This document shows positions 46,186 through 55,146 of a DNA stretch of 64,000 nt, piece after piece (position 1 is the first letter of the stretch; each line of letters begins with the position of its first letter). Under the pieces are notes generated by a model. The model had not been told where the DNA came from, ran no database searches, and worked only from the letters and a program-made list of their open reading frames with translations. Both the position numbers and the translations under genes were made by a program. Origin of the DNA: an uncultured Verrucomicrobiae bacterium (GTDB lineage: Bacteria > Verrucomicrobiota > Verrucomicrobiia > Limisphaerales > UBA1096); NCBI GenBank assembly GCA_937770485.1, contig CALJHX010000002.1:62001-126000 (forward strand), written 5' to 3'.

Positions 46186-48486
46186 ATGAGAAAGAGTCTC
46201 AAAATCAGAAAGTCGGTGCCCGCTGTAGTTGCTGGTATTTGTTCCTTGGGAGTGTCAGTTGGTTCCGCGCAGGATGCGGCCGAGGAGTTGGATCCAGTTT
46301 TAGTCAGTGGTGCCATTGTTGGGTCCAAGGAAGGGGTCAACAAAATTACCGGTTCAGCAACCTATCTGGATATCGATGACCTCCGGGTTCACTCGATCAG
46401 TGATATCAACTCTGCATTGCGCCGCGTTCCTGGTGTCTATGTTCGACCTGAGGATGGTTACGGAAATTTTCCGAATATTAGTTTGCGTGGTATCGATATG
46501 GGCAGAAGCTCAAAGGTCACGATTATGGAGGATGGCATTCTTGCAGCTCCTGCTCCGTATTCTGCCCCTTCGGCGTATTACAGCCCGAACATGGAGAGGA
46601 TGAGCGGACTGGAAGTTATCAAGGGCTCTAGCCAAGTTAAATACGGTCCACACACAACTGGTGGTGCGATTAATTATCTTTCCACTCAGATTCCAGAAGA
46701 TGTTACTACTTATTCTAGGGTTTATTACGGTGAGTTTGATGAAATGGTGAGCCATATTTATCATGGTGGTAAAAAAGACACCGACTTGGGTCGGATCGGT
46801 TATCTTGTTGAAGGCTATTACCGTAACACGGAAGGATTTAAAGAATTGCAGGGCGCAACTGGCGAAACTGGTTTCACTCGTAGCGAGCCTATGCTGAAAT
46901 TATCATGGGAGCCCAACACTTCTAACTACCAATCTTTGGAGTTGAAACTGGGCAGCACAGATTTTGATGCAAATGAAACTTATTTAGGAATCAATGATGA
47001 CGATTTCAAGGCGAATCCATATGCCCGCTATGCTGCGACACGTAATGATATGATTAACACCTATGCTTCGCGTGGGTATCTGCGGCATTTTATGGAATTA
47101 GGAAGCAGCGCTTCTTTGAAAACCACTGCATACTTCACAAAGTTTCACCGCAACTGGTTTAAGCTAGATAAGGTGGGTACTGCTGCTGATGGCAAAGCCG
47201 GTCAAAGTGCCTATAAGGTTTGGAATAATGCTGATTACCTCAGCGTAATCAAGGGTCAAAGTGCTGGGTTCATAAGACTAAAAGCCAATAACAGAGATTA
47301 TTCAGCTCAAGGTATTGAATCTATCCTAAACTATGATTTGTCACTTGGCTCCTTGGAAAACCAAATCCAGTTAGGCGTTCGTTACCACAACGATGATATT
47401 GACCGTCTCCAATGGTACCATAAATATGATCAAGACGATTTGGGGGGGTGGTCATCAGCAGGACCGGATGATTACAGCGGTGCTGCAGGTGATCGTCATC
47501 AAAGCACAGACGCTTGGTCATTGTATTTAGAGGATTCGATTGCGATCAACGATCAACTCTCAATTGTTCCAGGTATTCGTTATGAATCCATGGACTACTC
47601 CTATGATCAAAATACAAGGACATCGGATAAATCACCAGCAGCTGGTTTAGGCGATTTGGATGTAGTAACCGGTGGAGTTGGTCTTTCTTACGATGTGCAT
47701 GCAGGCTTGAATTTGTTTGGTGGCATCTACCATGGTTCATCGCTTCCCGGCCCTCGCTCCTATATCCGTAGTGGAGAATCACTCAATGAGGAGAGTTCTA
47801 TGAGTTATGAACTAGGTTACCGTTATCAAAAGGAAGCTTTTGCAGCAACAGGAGCTTTTTTCTACAATGACATGAAAGACTTCTTAGTGCCTGATAATTT
47901 AGGTACCGGTTTTGAGGAGTTTGAAGATGGTGAAACGGTAATGGTTGATAATGGACCAAATGACGGTGAGATTACTGCTATTGGTTTGGAACTGCAAGTT
48001 GGCTATGACTTCGGTACGGCCAGTGATGCCGATTACAGTTTACCGGTTACAGTTGGAATTACCTGGACCGAAGCTGAGTTTGAGAGCGGTGCCAGCTCTG
48101 CAGATGGCGAAAGCATTTTTAGCGGTGCCAAGTCTGGTAACTCCGTTCCTTACATACCTGAAATTCAACTTCACGCTGGGATTGGATTCGAAGTGGGCAA
48201 ATTCCGGTTGGCCTTGGACGGCACCTACATTGGTGACTCTTATGCATCAGGATTTAACGAAAGTGGCCCGGTCAACTACGCAGGAAAATATGATCCTCGT
48301 TATGGAGAAGTACCAAGTTATTTCGTTGCTGATTTCTCCGTTCATTATGCGGCTACTGATAACACCAATCTTTTCGCTACAGCGCGGAACATATTTGACG
48401 AAGAGTATGTTGTTGGTCGTTTGCCGCAGGGGGCACGTCCTGGAATGCCTCAGCAATTGCTGTTAGGAGTTGAAACACAGTTTTGA
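46186..48486 (+). CDS. TonB-dependent outer-membrane receptor (iron-citrate/siderophore type)
   Basis: A 766-residue receptor with a signal peptide (about 1-28), a plug domain (ISDINSALRRVPGVYVRPED, ISLRGIDMGRSSKVTIMEDG, LEVIKGSSQVKYGPHTTGGA) and a 22-strand-type barrel ending in Phe (LLLGVETQF). The plug resembles FecA-like ferric dicitrate receptors. No TonB/ExbBD genes or periplasmic binding genes are adjacent. The gene is AT-richer than most of the window and lacks the host TTGGCCAA motif, which suggests acquisition. A possible Fur-type operator precedes it. Confidence 0.9.
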   Translation: MRKSLKIRKSVPAVVAGICSLGVSVGSAQDAAEELDPVLVSGAIVGSKEGVNKITGSATYLDIDDLRVHSISDINSALRRVPGVYVRPEDGYGNFPNISLRGIDMGRSSKVTIMEDGILAAPAPYSAPSAYYSPNMERMSGLEVIKGSSQVKYGPHTTGGAINYLSTQIPEDVTTYSRVYYGEFDEMVSHIYHGGKKDTDLGRIGYLVEGYYRNTEGFKELQGATGETGFTRSEPMLKLSWEPNTSNYQSLELKLGSTDFDANETYLGINDDDFKANPYARYAATRNDMINTYASRGYLRHFMELGSSASLKTTAYFTKFHRNWFKLDKVGTAADGKAGQSAYKVWNNADYLSVIKGQSAGFIRLKANNRDYSAQGIESILNYDLSLGSLENQIQLGVRYHNDDIDRLQWYHKYDQDDLGGWSSAGPDDYSGAAGDRHQSTDAWSLYLEDSIAINDQLSIVPGIRYESMDYSYDQNTRTSDKSPAAGLGDLDVVTGGVGLSYDVHAGLNLFGGIYHGSSLPGPRSYIRSGESLNEESSMSYELGYRYQKEAFAATGAFFYNDMKDFLVPDNLGTGFEEFEDGETVMVDNGPNDGEITAIGLELQVGYDFGTASDADYSLPVTVGITWTEAEFESGASSADGESIFSGAKSGNSVPYIPEIQLHAGIGFEVGKFRLALDGTYIGDSYASGFNESGPVNYAGKYDPRYGEVPSYFVADFSVHYAATDNTNLFATARNIFDEEYVVGRLPQGARPGMPQQLLLGVETQF

Positions 48487-48551
48487 TGTCGGTTCCTCCT
48501 GGTAATTAGTGGTTCTAAGTAAATACTGCTAACTATTTCTGGCATTCAGCG

Positions 48552-48583
48552 ATAGGATCGCCCTTTTACGGGCGGTCCTATTT
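48552..48583 (+). terminator. Terminator after the TonB receptor gene
   Basis: A 12-bp stem, ATAGGATCGCCC (48552-48563) with GGGCGGTCCTAT (48570-48581), has one T-G pair, a TTTTAC loop and a short T tail. Confidence 0.75.
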
Positions 48584-48681
48584 GCATTGTCATCCATATT
48601 TAAAGAAGGGCGAATATGTGAGAGTCTTTCTTTGAATAATCATTTATGGTAATCAAGTTTCTGTATTAGGAAGCTTATTTA

Positions 48682-49266
48682 ATGTTCATAAAATATATTT
48701 TCGTAATTTGTGTTGTTTGTCTCGCGGGCTGTCGTACATCTGAACAAAACGGCAATAGTTTGGATCAAGTGCCCTTGTATTTTCATCAAGAACCGAAAGG
48801 TAAGTATGGCCCTACAGTCCAGGCCGTTCCTGAATTGCGACTTCATGCCGCAGTAGACAAAGGAGACAAGGTTGTCATAAGAAAATATTTGGCTTTAGGT
48901 GTGGCGGTAGATTCTAAAAACCAGTTTGGAATTACACCGCTACATACCGCTACGTGTCAGGGTAAAATTGAGATAGTCAGGATATTGCTTAAAAATGGGG
49001 CTAAACTAGATGAGGCGAGTTACGGTAAACAGACTGCCCTGCATTTTGCCGCTTTGAACGGTAACCCTTTAATTGCAGAACTTCTGATCGATAATGGGGC
49101 TACCGTTAATACCCTTGATTCTGAGGATTGGACACCACTTGATTGCGCCCTTGCTCGGGGCAAGGGGATTACATTTTCAAATTTTGATGGCAGAAAAGCG
49201 GTTGCGGAGTTGCTGGTCGAAAAAGGCGGACGCAAAGGAAACGAAATATCAACAGGTCACGACTAA
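48682..49266 (+). CDS. Ankyrin-repeat lipoprotein (outside the array)
   Basis: A 194-residue lipoprotein: MFIKYIFVICVVCLAGCRTS with lipobox LAGC (Cys17), then about four ankyrin repeats (GITPLHTATCQGKIEIVRIL, QTALHFAALNGNPLIAELLI, WTPLDCALARG) and an ending LVEKGGRKGNEISTGHD. It lacks the array tail and has no junction repeat. The C-terminal GGRKGNE echoes the tail only loosely. An AGGAAG lies upstream of the ATG. AT-rich, with a bidirectional terminator downstream. Confidence 0.83.
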   Translation: MFIKYIFVICVVCLAGCRTSEQNGNSLDQVPLYFHQEPKGKYGPTVQAVPELRLHAAVDKGDKVVIRKYLALGVAVDSKNQFGITPLHTATCQGKIEIVRILLKNGAKLDEASYGKQTALHFAALNGNPLIAELLIDNGATVNTLDSEDWTPLDCALARGKGITFSNFDGRKAVAELLVEKGGRKGNEISTGHD

Positions 49267-49345
49267 TTACAGGTTGTTTGATTGAACATATTTGGTTTGA
49301 ACGGTGGTTGGGCTTTATCTTAACACCGGTGACAAACTAAACAAA

Positions 49346-49376
49346 AAACAGGCTCAATCTTGACCCTGTTTTTTTT
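49346..49376. terminator. Bidirectional intrinsic terminator
   Basis: AAACAGGCTCAA (49346-49357) pairs with TTGACCCTGTTT (49360-49371) with one C-C mismatch. An A run stands before and a T run after, so it can end transcription from the ankyrin gene (plus) and the NIPSNAP-like gene (minus). Confidence 0.82.
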
Positions 49377-49395
49377 CAGAAAATATATTTAAAAA

Positions 49396-50190
49396 TCAAA
49401 CCTGTGAGTATGGGGCAGGATCAAGGAATCGTGCTACGATCTTGGACACGGTATCCTTGTAGATTTCCATGTTCTTCATGCGATCCCAATTCGGATGTTT
49501 GAGGAATGCTTGCCAGTTTTTGCCGCGGATCTCCTGGTTTTCGTAAACGAGCATGTAAGTCAGGTTCGGGATATCGGGGCCAATCAATGTCTGGCCGAAA
49601 AAGACCGACTTCAGACCGGTGGCATTGAATATGGCGATTTCACCTTCGTTAAACATTTGCACCTTTAGCAGAGCTTTAAGTTCGTTATGGCTCTGATACT
49701 CGCGCAGTTCGAAGATGCGCTTGCCTTTAAGCGGAATCTCAAGTTTGGGCTTGCCGTCGAATGCTCGCATGAATGATGAAGTGATGCGGGTGTATGCGGC
49801 ATCAGTTTTCTGACTGTTCAAGTACTCGTTCGCATTTAGGATAAACGCGTCATCGACAATTTTTTCATCACGGGAGAAAAACTCCTGCGCATTCCTGAAT
49901 GGTGTGAGTGTCCAAATGTCATGTTGTTCCGCTTTGTTGTTTTTAGGATGATCAGCCGAATGAAATACACCGATTGGGCCTAGATTAATACGTTTGGCAG
50001 CCGGCATAACCGCATTTTTCAGGAAGCGATCGACAACGGCTTTCTTTTGCGCTGTGGGGATATGCCAGTGGCGAAGTTCGTAGTGCTCGTGTTCGCTGTC
50101 ATGATGGTCAGCATGCGCTTTGCCAAGCGAAGAAAACCCGACCGCCCCGGTGGCGGCCAGTCCGGATTTGAGGAAATCGCGTCGTTGCAT
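49396..50190 (-). CDS. NIPSNAP-like protein with Tat leader
   Basis: The ATG at 50190 gives a Tat leader (MQRRDFLKSGLAATGAVGFS). The 264-residue product has two ferredoxin-like halves: YELRHWHIPTAQKKAVVDRF and later FELREYQSHNELKALLKVQM, with FHSADHPKNNKAEQHDIW and LTYMLVYENQEIRGKNWQAF. The paired ELR-Y pattern is typical of NIPSNAP-family proteins, whose biochemical role in bacteria is unclear. Cotranscribed with the TIM-barrel gene 19 bases upstream. Confidence 0.8.
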   Translation of the reverse strand: MQRRDFLKSGLAATGAVGFSSLGKAHADHHDSEHEHYELRHWHIPTAQKKAVVDRFLKNAVMPAAKRINLGPIGVFHSADHPKNNKAEQHDIWTLTPFRNAQEFFSRDEKIVDDAFILNANEYLNSQKTDAAYTRITSSFMRAFDGKPKLEIPLKGKRIFELREYQSHNELKALLKVQMFNEGEIAIFNATGLKSVFFGQTLIGPDIPNLTYMLVYENQEIRGKNWQAFLKHPNWDRMKNMEIYKDTVSKIVARFLDPAPYSQV

Positions 50191-50209
50191 GATTTGTGTG
50201 AATTTAGAC

Positions 50210-51097
50210 TTAACCTTGCTTGGCTTTAAGAGCTCCCTCAGCAGCAATGGCAAGGCATTCGCCAATGTCGGCGAGTAGTTTAGGGTGGTCGTTTGGTGTC
50301 TCCTCGTACTCAAGGCTCAACGCCCCATCGGCCGGAAACTTGACCTTGCGAAGTGCCTTGAACACGCCGGGCACGTCAAGGTGGCCCTTCCCGAGAATGA
50401 CGCCATGTGTTTTTTTCTTCTGCTCGGAAAAATCCTTAAGATGGATACCGTACAACCGGTCGCCAAGTTTGTGGATTACTTCCACTGGATCCTCGGTCGA
50501 GCGAATGTAGTGACCAAGATCAGCACAAAAACCGATTCGCTTGTCATGCCCTTTCACCGCCTTTAGGCCATCTTCGATCTTGTCGTAAAGGGCTCCTGGA
50601 CCATGGTTATGAATGGAAATGCGCATGTCGTATTTGGCTACGAGCTTGTCCAGGCTGTCGAACGAATTTGGTGCCGGATTAGCTGATATGTTTTTGATGC
50701 CAGCCATCTTTGCAAATTGGAATACCACCTCATTTTTGTCATGGTCGGCCCCGAAACCATTGACACCGTGAGCACTTATTGTCATGTCTCGCTTGTCTAG
50801 TTTCTTTGTCATTTCATCGATCTTAATTTTGTCCTTCGTGATAGGGAAGTGACCGCTGAAAAACTCGATAAAGTGCAGACCAAGCTTGTTGGTTTGCTCG
50901 ATTGCGCCGTCCACTCCGAATCCCCGCAGGGAGTAGCTCTGGATGCCCATAGGGAAGCCACCGTACTTATTGAGCGCGGCCTTCTTCCCGCTGGCAGCGA
51001 GGATTTCGGGGATATCAAACCACGTTGCGCCGGCGGCTGCGGCTGTCACCAGTGTGGTGTTGATGAATTGTCGTCTGGAAACGTGTTGCGTGTTCAT
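50210..51097 (-). CDS. Sugar phosphate isomerase/epimerase-like TIM-barrel protein with Tat leader
   Basis: A 295-residue product with a Tat leader (SRRQFINTTLVTAAAAGATW) and an AP-endonuclease-2/xylose-isomerase-like barrel: YSLRGFGVDGAIEQTNKLGL, SAHGVNGFG, ISIHNHGPGALYDKIEDGLK, GFCADLGHYIRSTEDPVEV and GIHLKDFSE. His, Asp and Glu residues at strand ends (H-N-H, D-L-G-H, H-L-K-D, L-E-Y-E-E) form the usual metal site. Exported isomerases of this kind are common in PVC sugar-degradation loci; the substrate is not predictable. Confidence 0.85.
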   Translation of the reverse strand: MNTQHVSRRQFINTTLVTAAAAGATWFDIPEILAASGKKAALNKYGGFPMGIQSYSLRGFGVDGAIEQTNKLGLHFIEFFSGHFPITKDKIKIDEMTKKLDKRDMTISAHGVNGFGADHDKNEVVFQFAKMAGIKNISANPAPNSFDSLDKLVAKYDMRISIHNHGPGALYDKIEDGLKAVKGHDKRIGFCADLGHYIRSTEDPVEVIHKLGDRLYGIHLKDFSEQKKKTHGVILGKGHLDVPGVFKALRKVKFPADGALSLEYEETPNDHPKLLADIGECLAIAAEGALKAKQG

Positions 51098-51171
51098 ATT
51101 AATAGTATCGTAGAGAAGAGGCTAGAGTGGGCTCTGGTACTGCGAAAGTCAAACGCTTGAGTCAGGTCAAG

Positions 51172-51888
51172 CTAGAGCGGTCTGTGGTTCTTGTACCACC
51201 AAAGTTTCTTGTTGATGAAGTACTGGTTTTTGTATTCGTAGTGAAGATCGGTGTAAGTGATGTTACTGCCTCCTTTGCTTTGCTCTTTGGCCTGATTCTT
51301 TTTGCCTGAGTTATGCCGGGCGTATAGCTCGTTCGGAGGATTTGCGGATGAACTCGGTTGGTGCGGGCCACTGGCATTATAGACTCGTTCGTGGTCCCAA
51401 TGCGGAACAACCATGTAGGTGGCGCAGCCAAAAAAGAAGATTTCACCAGGATCGGGAACTTGACTAATTTTTTTGTGCCTTTGATCGGATGGCCCGATCA
51501 TTTGCTCGTTGGCTCCGTAAGAGAAGACAATGTCGCGGCTTCTATTGTCGACAAGAAGTTTGCGTCTCCTGAATTTTAGGGTGTTGTATGCACCTTCGAC
51601 ATCCGCGGGATCGGTGAATAGATCCATGGTGCTAAGGTAGCCCGCATCGTGCATGCTAACAAGCCAATTGGCATGGTTCTGTACAGTGTGCGGCGTTATG
51701 GAGACGGGGAACTTGTCGTCAAAATCCTCTGCGAACATTGCCGTTGAAAGGCCAAGCTGCTTTTGGTTGCTCATGCAGACCGTTTGGCGGGCCTTGCTCT
51801 TGGACTTGGCCAGGGCGGGCAGAAGTAGGCTGGCCAGGATAGCGATGATGGCAATCACGAGCCTTAGCCCAATTGATCGGAGCCCCAT
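51172..51888 (-). CDS. Prepilin-like protein lacking the canonical GFTLIE motif
   Basis: The body matches the PVC prepilin-like family: [40 protein letters not shown], and a C-terminal globular domain with THHEY-type residues. The class III signal is wrong, however: ahead of VIAIIAIL it reads RSIGLRL instead of GFTLIELLV, so there is no G/F cleavage site and no Glu at position 5. The start is taken at the ATG at 51888 (238 residues). It may be a recently damaged gene or one that uses the helix as a plain anchor. Confidence 0.65.
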   Translation of the reverse strand: MGLRSIGLRLVIAIIAILASLLLPALAKSKSKARQTVCMSNQKQLGLSTAMFAEDFDDKFPVSITPHTVQNHANWLVSMHDAGYLSTMDLFTDPADVEGAYNTLKFRRRKLLVDNRSRDIVFSYGANEQMIGPSDQRHKKISQVPDPGEIFFFGCATYMVVPHWDHERVYNASGPHQPSSSANPPNELYARHNSGKKNQAKEQSKGGSNITYTDLHYEYKNQYFINKKLWWYKNHRPL

Positions 51889-52140
51889 CGGGCTTTCTCT
51901 CGGCGGTCCCCACGCTTGGCGAAGTGAGTAAAAAAATGCTGGCGAGACTGATGGACAAGCTAACACGCAGAAGATAATTGCTCTTCAGCCAGCCAGATTC
52001 CATTCTCAAAGAGTTGGCCAAAAATATTGCTCAACCGCAGATCTGCACAACCCTAAAGGAGGCAAATCCCTGTATTAACTTTTGAGAGTTGAGGTTGATG
52101 CAATGAGCGTTTCGTGGTTTAATTTGGCATCAAACTATTA

Positions 52141-53916
52141 ATGAAAAAGTTTCTTTCCTCAATTGTTGTCGTCTTGATCTTTGCTGTTTCCGCCCAAGCA
52201 GCGAAGCGGCCAAATGTCGTTCTTGTCATCACTGATGACCAGGGCTATGGCGATTTGTCGTGTCATGGCAATCCGGTGCTCAAGACGCCGCATCTCGACA
52301 AGCTTCATTCGGAGGGTGTACGGCTTACTGATTACCATGTGGCGCCGACGTGTTCACCGACCCGGGCAGCTTTGATCACCGGGCATTGGACCAACCGCAC
52401 TGGCGTGTGGCATACCATCATGGGACGCTCGATGTTGCGCCACAACGAGGTGACCATCGGCCGAATTCTCGCCGATGGCGGCTATCATACAGCCATGTTC
52501 GGGAAGTGGCACTTGGGCGACAATTATCCTTACCGCCCGGAGGACCGCGGCTTTCAGGAGGTGTTGCGGCATGGCGGAGGCGGGGTGGGACAGACGCCCG
52601 ATTACTGGGACAATGCCTATTTTGATGGCTCCTATTTTCTTAATGGTAAGCCGATGCCGGTCAAGGGTTTTTGTACCGATGTCTTTTTCGATTATGCCAA
52701 GCGTTTCATCCGTAAGGTGAAAGATGATGACAAGCCGTTTTTCGTTTACCTCTGCACCAACGCGCCGCACGGGCCGATGCATTCGCCGGTGAAATCCAGC
52801 GCGCCGTACAAGAAGCAGGGCGTGGATGTCTCCAACTTTTTCGGGATGATTTCCAACATCGACGACAACGTCGGCGCGCTGCGCGCATTTCTGAAAAAGG
52901 AAGGGCTCGCCGAGAACACCATTTTCATTTTCACGACAGACAACGGCACCGCCAGCGGCGCGGGCGTTTTCAATGCCGGCATGCGTGGGCGCAAGGGCAG
53001 CGAATACGACGGCGGCCATCGCGTGCCGTTTTTCATCCACTGGCCCAAAGGCGGCCTCACCGGCGGACGCGATGTGGATATGATTACTTCGTACGTCGAC
53101 ATCGTGCCGACGCTCATTGATTACTGCGACGTACCCGCGCCCAAGGGCGTGAAGTTTGATGGCGTCAACATTCGACCGCTCATCGAGGGCTATGCGAAGA
53201 CTTGGCCCGACCGCATTCTCGTCACCGATTCGCAGCGCGTGCGCGATCCCATCAAGTGGCGCAAGAGCGCGGTGATGACCGATCAATGGCGCTTCATCAA
53301 CGGCAAGGAATTATACGACATCAAAACTGACGCCGCCCAAAAGAACAACGTCGCCAGCGCCAACCCCGGTGTGGTGAAACGCCTCACGAAATTTTACGGC
53401 GATTGGTGGGCGGAAATTGCCCCCACTTTTGGCCAGCCCACCGCAATTTATCTGGGTGCGAAAGCCCCGCTCGCCAATCCTGTTACGCTCACTTGCCACG
53501 ATTGGATTGCCAACAGCCTCACCCCGTGGAACCAACGCCACATCCGCAACGCCGAAAAAAAACCAAGCTACACCGGCTTCTGGGCCGTGGACGTAAAAAC
53601 CGCCGGCGAATACACCGTGGAACTCCGCCGTTGGCCCAAAGAAGTGAATCACCCCATCACTGCTGGCCTCCCCGCCGGCGCGAATGTCCCCGGCGTAAAA
53701 CCAATGCGCGCCACCCCCGGCAAAACTTTTGCTGCTGTGAAAGCCCATCTAAAACTCGGCGGCCAGAAACTCACCCTCCCCATTAAACCCAACGCCAAAA
53801 GCATCACCTTCCGCCTAAAACTAAAGCCCGGCCGAGACGAGCTTTGGGCCAAATTCACCGATGCCAAAGGCACGCCAATGGGCGCGTTTTATGCCTATGT
53901 GATGAAGTTGAAATGA
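52141..53916 (+). CDS. Arylsulfatase-family sulfatase
   Basis: A 591-residue secreted sulfatase (signal MKKFLSSIVVVLIFAVSAQA). Metal ligands in ITDDQGYGDL and FTTDNGTASG, and the formylglycine motif CSPTRAALITG with Cys71 as the residue to be modified. The C-terminal part (about 440-591) is an added beta-rich domain (TGFWAVDVKTAGEYTVELRR). Expected to remove sulfate from algal or other sulfated glycans. No maturase (anSME/FGE) is in the window. Third-position base use changes from mixed to C/A-rich in the second half. Confidence 0.93.
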   Translation: MKKFLSSIVVVLIFAVSAQAAKRPNVVLVITDDQGYGDLSCHGNPVLKTPHLDKLHSEGVRLTDYHVAPTCSPTRAALITGHWTNRTGVWHTIMGRSMLRHNEVTIGRILADGGYHTAMFGKWHLGDNYPYRPEDRGFQEVLRHGGGGVGQTPDYWDNAYFDGSYFLNGKPMPVKGFCTDVFFDYAKRFIRKVKDDDKPFFVYLCTNAPHGPMHSPVKSSAPYKKQGVDVSNFFGMISNIDDNVGALRAFLKKEGLAENTIFIFTTDNGTASGAGVFNAGMRGRKGSEYDGGHRVPFFIHWPKGGLTGGRDVDMITSYVDIVPTLIDYCDVPAPKGVKFDGVNIRPLIEGYAKTWPDRILVTDSQRVRDPIKWRKSAVMTDQWRFINGKELYDIKTDAAQKNNVASANPGVVKRLTKFYGDWWAEIAPTFGQPTAIYLGAKAPLANPVTLTCHDWIANSLTPWNQRHIRNAEKKPSYTGFWAVDVKTAGEYTVELRRWPKEVNHPITAGLPAGANVPGVKPMRATPGKTFAAVKAHLKLGGQKLTLPIKPNAKSITFRLKLKPGRDELWAKFTDAKGTPMGAFYAYVMKLK

Positions 53917-53998
53917 GTAGTGAGTGGGGGGCTTCCATTACTCCCTTCATCCAACTCTTGCGTCTCGCCGGCGTAAACTTCCGGCCACAAAATACGTT

Positions 53999-55072
53999 AT
54001 GAAAAACCCCGTTTCCCGCCGTCGTTTTCTTGCCACCTCAACGGTTGCCGCTGTGGCTGCGCCGCAGTTGTTGTTGGCCAATAAAAATCCCAAGCCTCTC
54101 GTCATTGGCGAGGGCGAGTATCGATATGAGGTGCAGCACGATTGGGCGCGGTTGCCGGAGAAGTATAGTTGGCAGACGACTCATAACGTGGCCGTCGATG
54201 CCGAGGGGCGCGTGTACGTCATTCACGAGGGGCGCGCGAGTTTGAAAGAGCATCCGTCCATTTTTGTTTTTGATCCGCACGGCAAATTCATTCGCGCTTT
54301 TGGCGAACAATTTCAGGGCGGCGGACACGGCATCGAGGTGCGCACGGAGGGCAAGGAGCAGTTTCTTTACGTGTGCGCCTATCAGCAGGTGAAGTCTTTT
54401 GCCAAGCTTACTCTCAAAGGCGAGACGGTTTGGGAAAAGTACGCGCCGATGGACAGCGGTGTATACCGCAAGGACGAGGACAAAATACGCGTGAAACGCT
54501 GGGGCCGTGATGCTTTTATGCCAACGAACTTCGCGTTCCTTGATGACGGTGGTTTTCTGCTTACAGACGGCTACGGCTCTTGGTACGTGCATCGTTATGA
54601 CAATGAAGGGAACTGGGTTTCCAAGTTCGGCGGCCCCGGCGAGGGGGAAGGGAAGTTCAACTTGCCACACGGTATCTGGATTGACCGCCGTCCCGGTCGC
54701 AAGGAGCGCATAGTCGTCTGCGATCGAGCGCATCACACGCTGCAGTATTTCAATATGGATGGCAAATACCTCGAGACACTCAGTGGTTACGGTCTGCCGG
54801 CTAATTGCGACACCTACAAAAACCTCCTGCTTATTCCCGAGCTTCACGCGCGCGTGACTTTGCTCAACGAAAGGAACGAAGTCGTCGTCCGACTTGGCGG
54901 AGACGTCGAGCGCGTCACCAAGACAGTGAAAGGCGTGCGCAACGATCCCAGGAAATGGATTGACGGCAGGTTCGTCCACCCGCACGACGCCTGTTTCGAC
55001 CACGACGGCAACATTCTCGTAGCCGAATGGGTGGCGACCGGGCGTGTGACACGCCTCCGTCGGTTAAGTTAG
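53999..55072 (+). CDS. NHL-repeat beta-propeller protein with Tat leader
   Basis: The ATG at 53999 gives a Tat leader (SRRRFLATSTVAAVAAPQLL). The 357-residue product has propeller repeats with VAVDAEGRVYVIHEGR, IFVFDPHGKFIRAFG, FLDDGGFLLTDGYGSWYVHR and ACFDHDGNILVAEW, typical NHL/6-bladed propellers of PVC catabolic loci. It lies between two sulfatases in the same direction and is probably part of the same operon. A lyase- or dehydrogenase-like role is possible; no catalytic residues can be assigned. Confidence 0.83.
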   Translation: MKNPVSRRRFLATSTVAAVAAPQLLLANKNPKPLVIGEGEYRYEVQHDWARLPEKYSWQTTHNVAVDAEGRVYVIHEGRASLKEHPSIFVFDPHGKFIRAFGEQFQGGGHGIEVRTEGKEQFLYVCAYQQVKSFAKLTLKGETVWEKYAPMDSGVYRKDEDKIRVKRWGRDAFMPTNFAFLDDGGFLLTDGYGSWYVHRYDNEGNWVSKFGGPGEGEGKFNLPHGIWIDRRPGRKERIVVCDRAHHTLQYFNMDGKYLETLSGYGLPANCDTYKNLLLIPELHARVTLLNERNEVVVRLGGDVERVTKTVKGVRNDPRKWIDGRFVHPHDACFDHDGNILVAEWVATGRVTRLRRLS

Positions 55073-55146
55073 TAATGAAAAACTATTTTTACTTTGGCTT
55101 TCACTGCGTTGTTTAGCGGATCTCACCTCAAAGTCACTCAAGTGCC

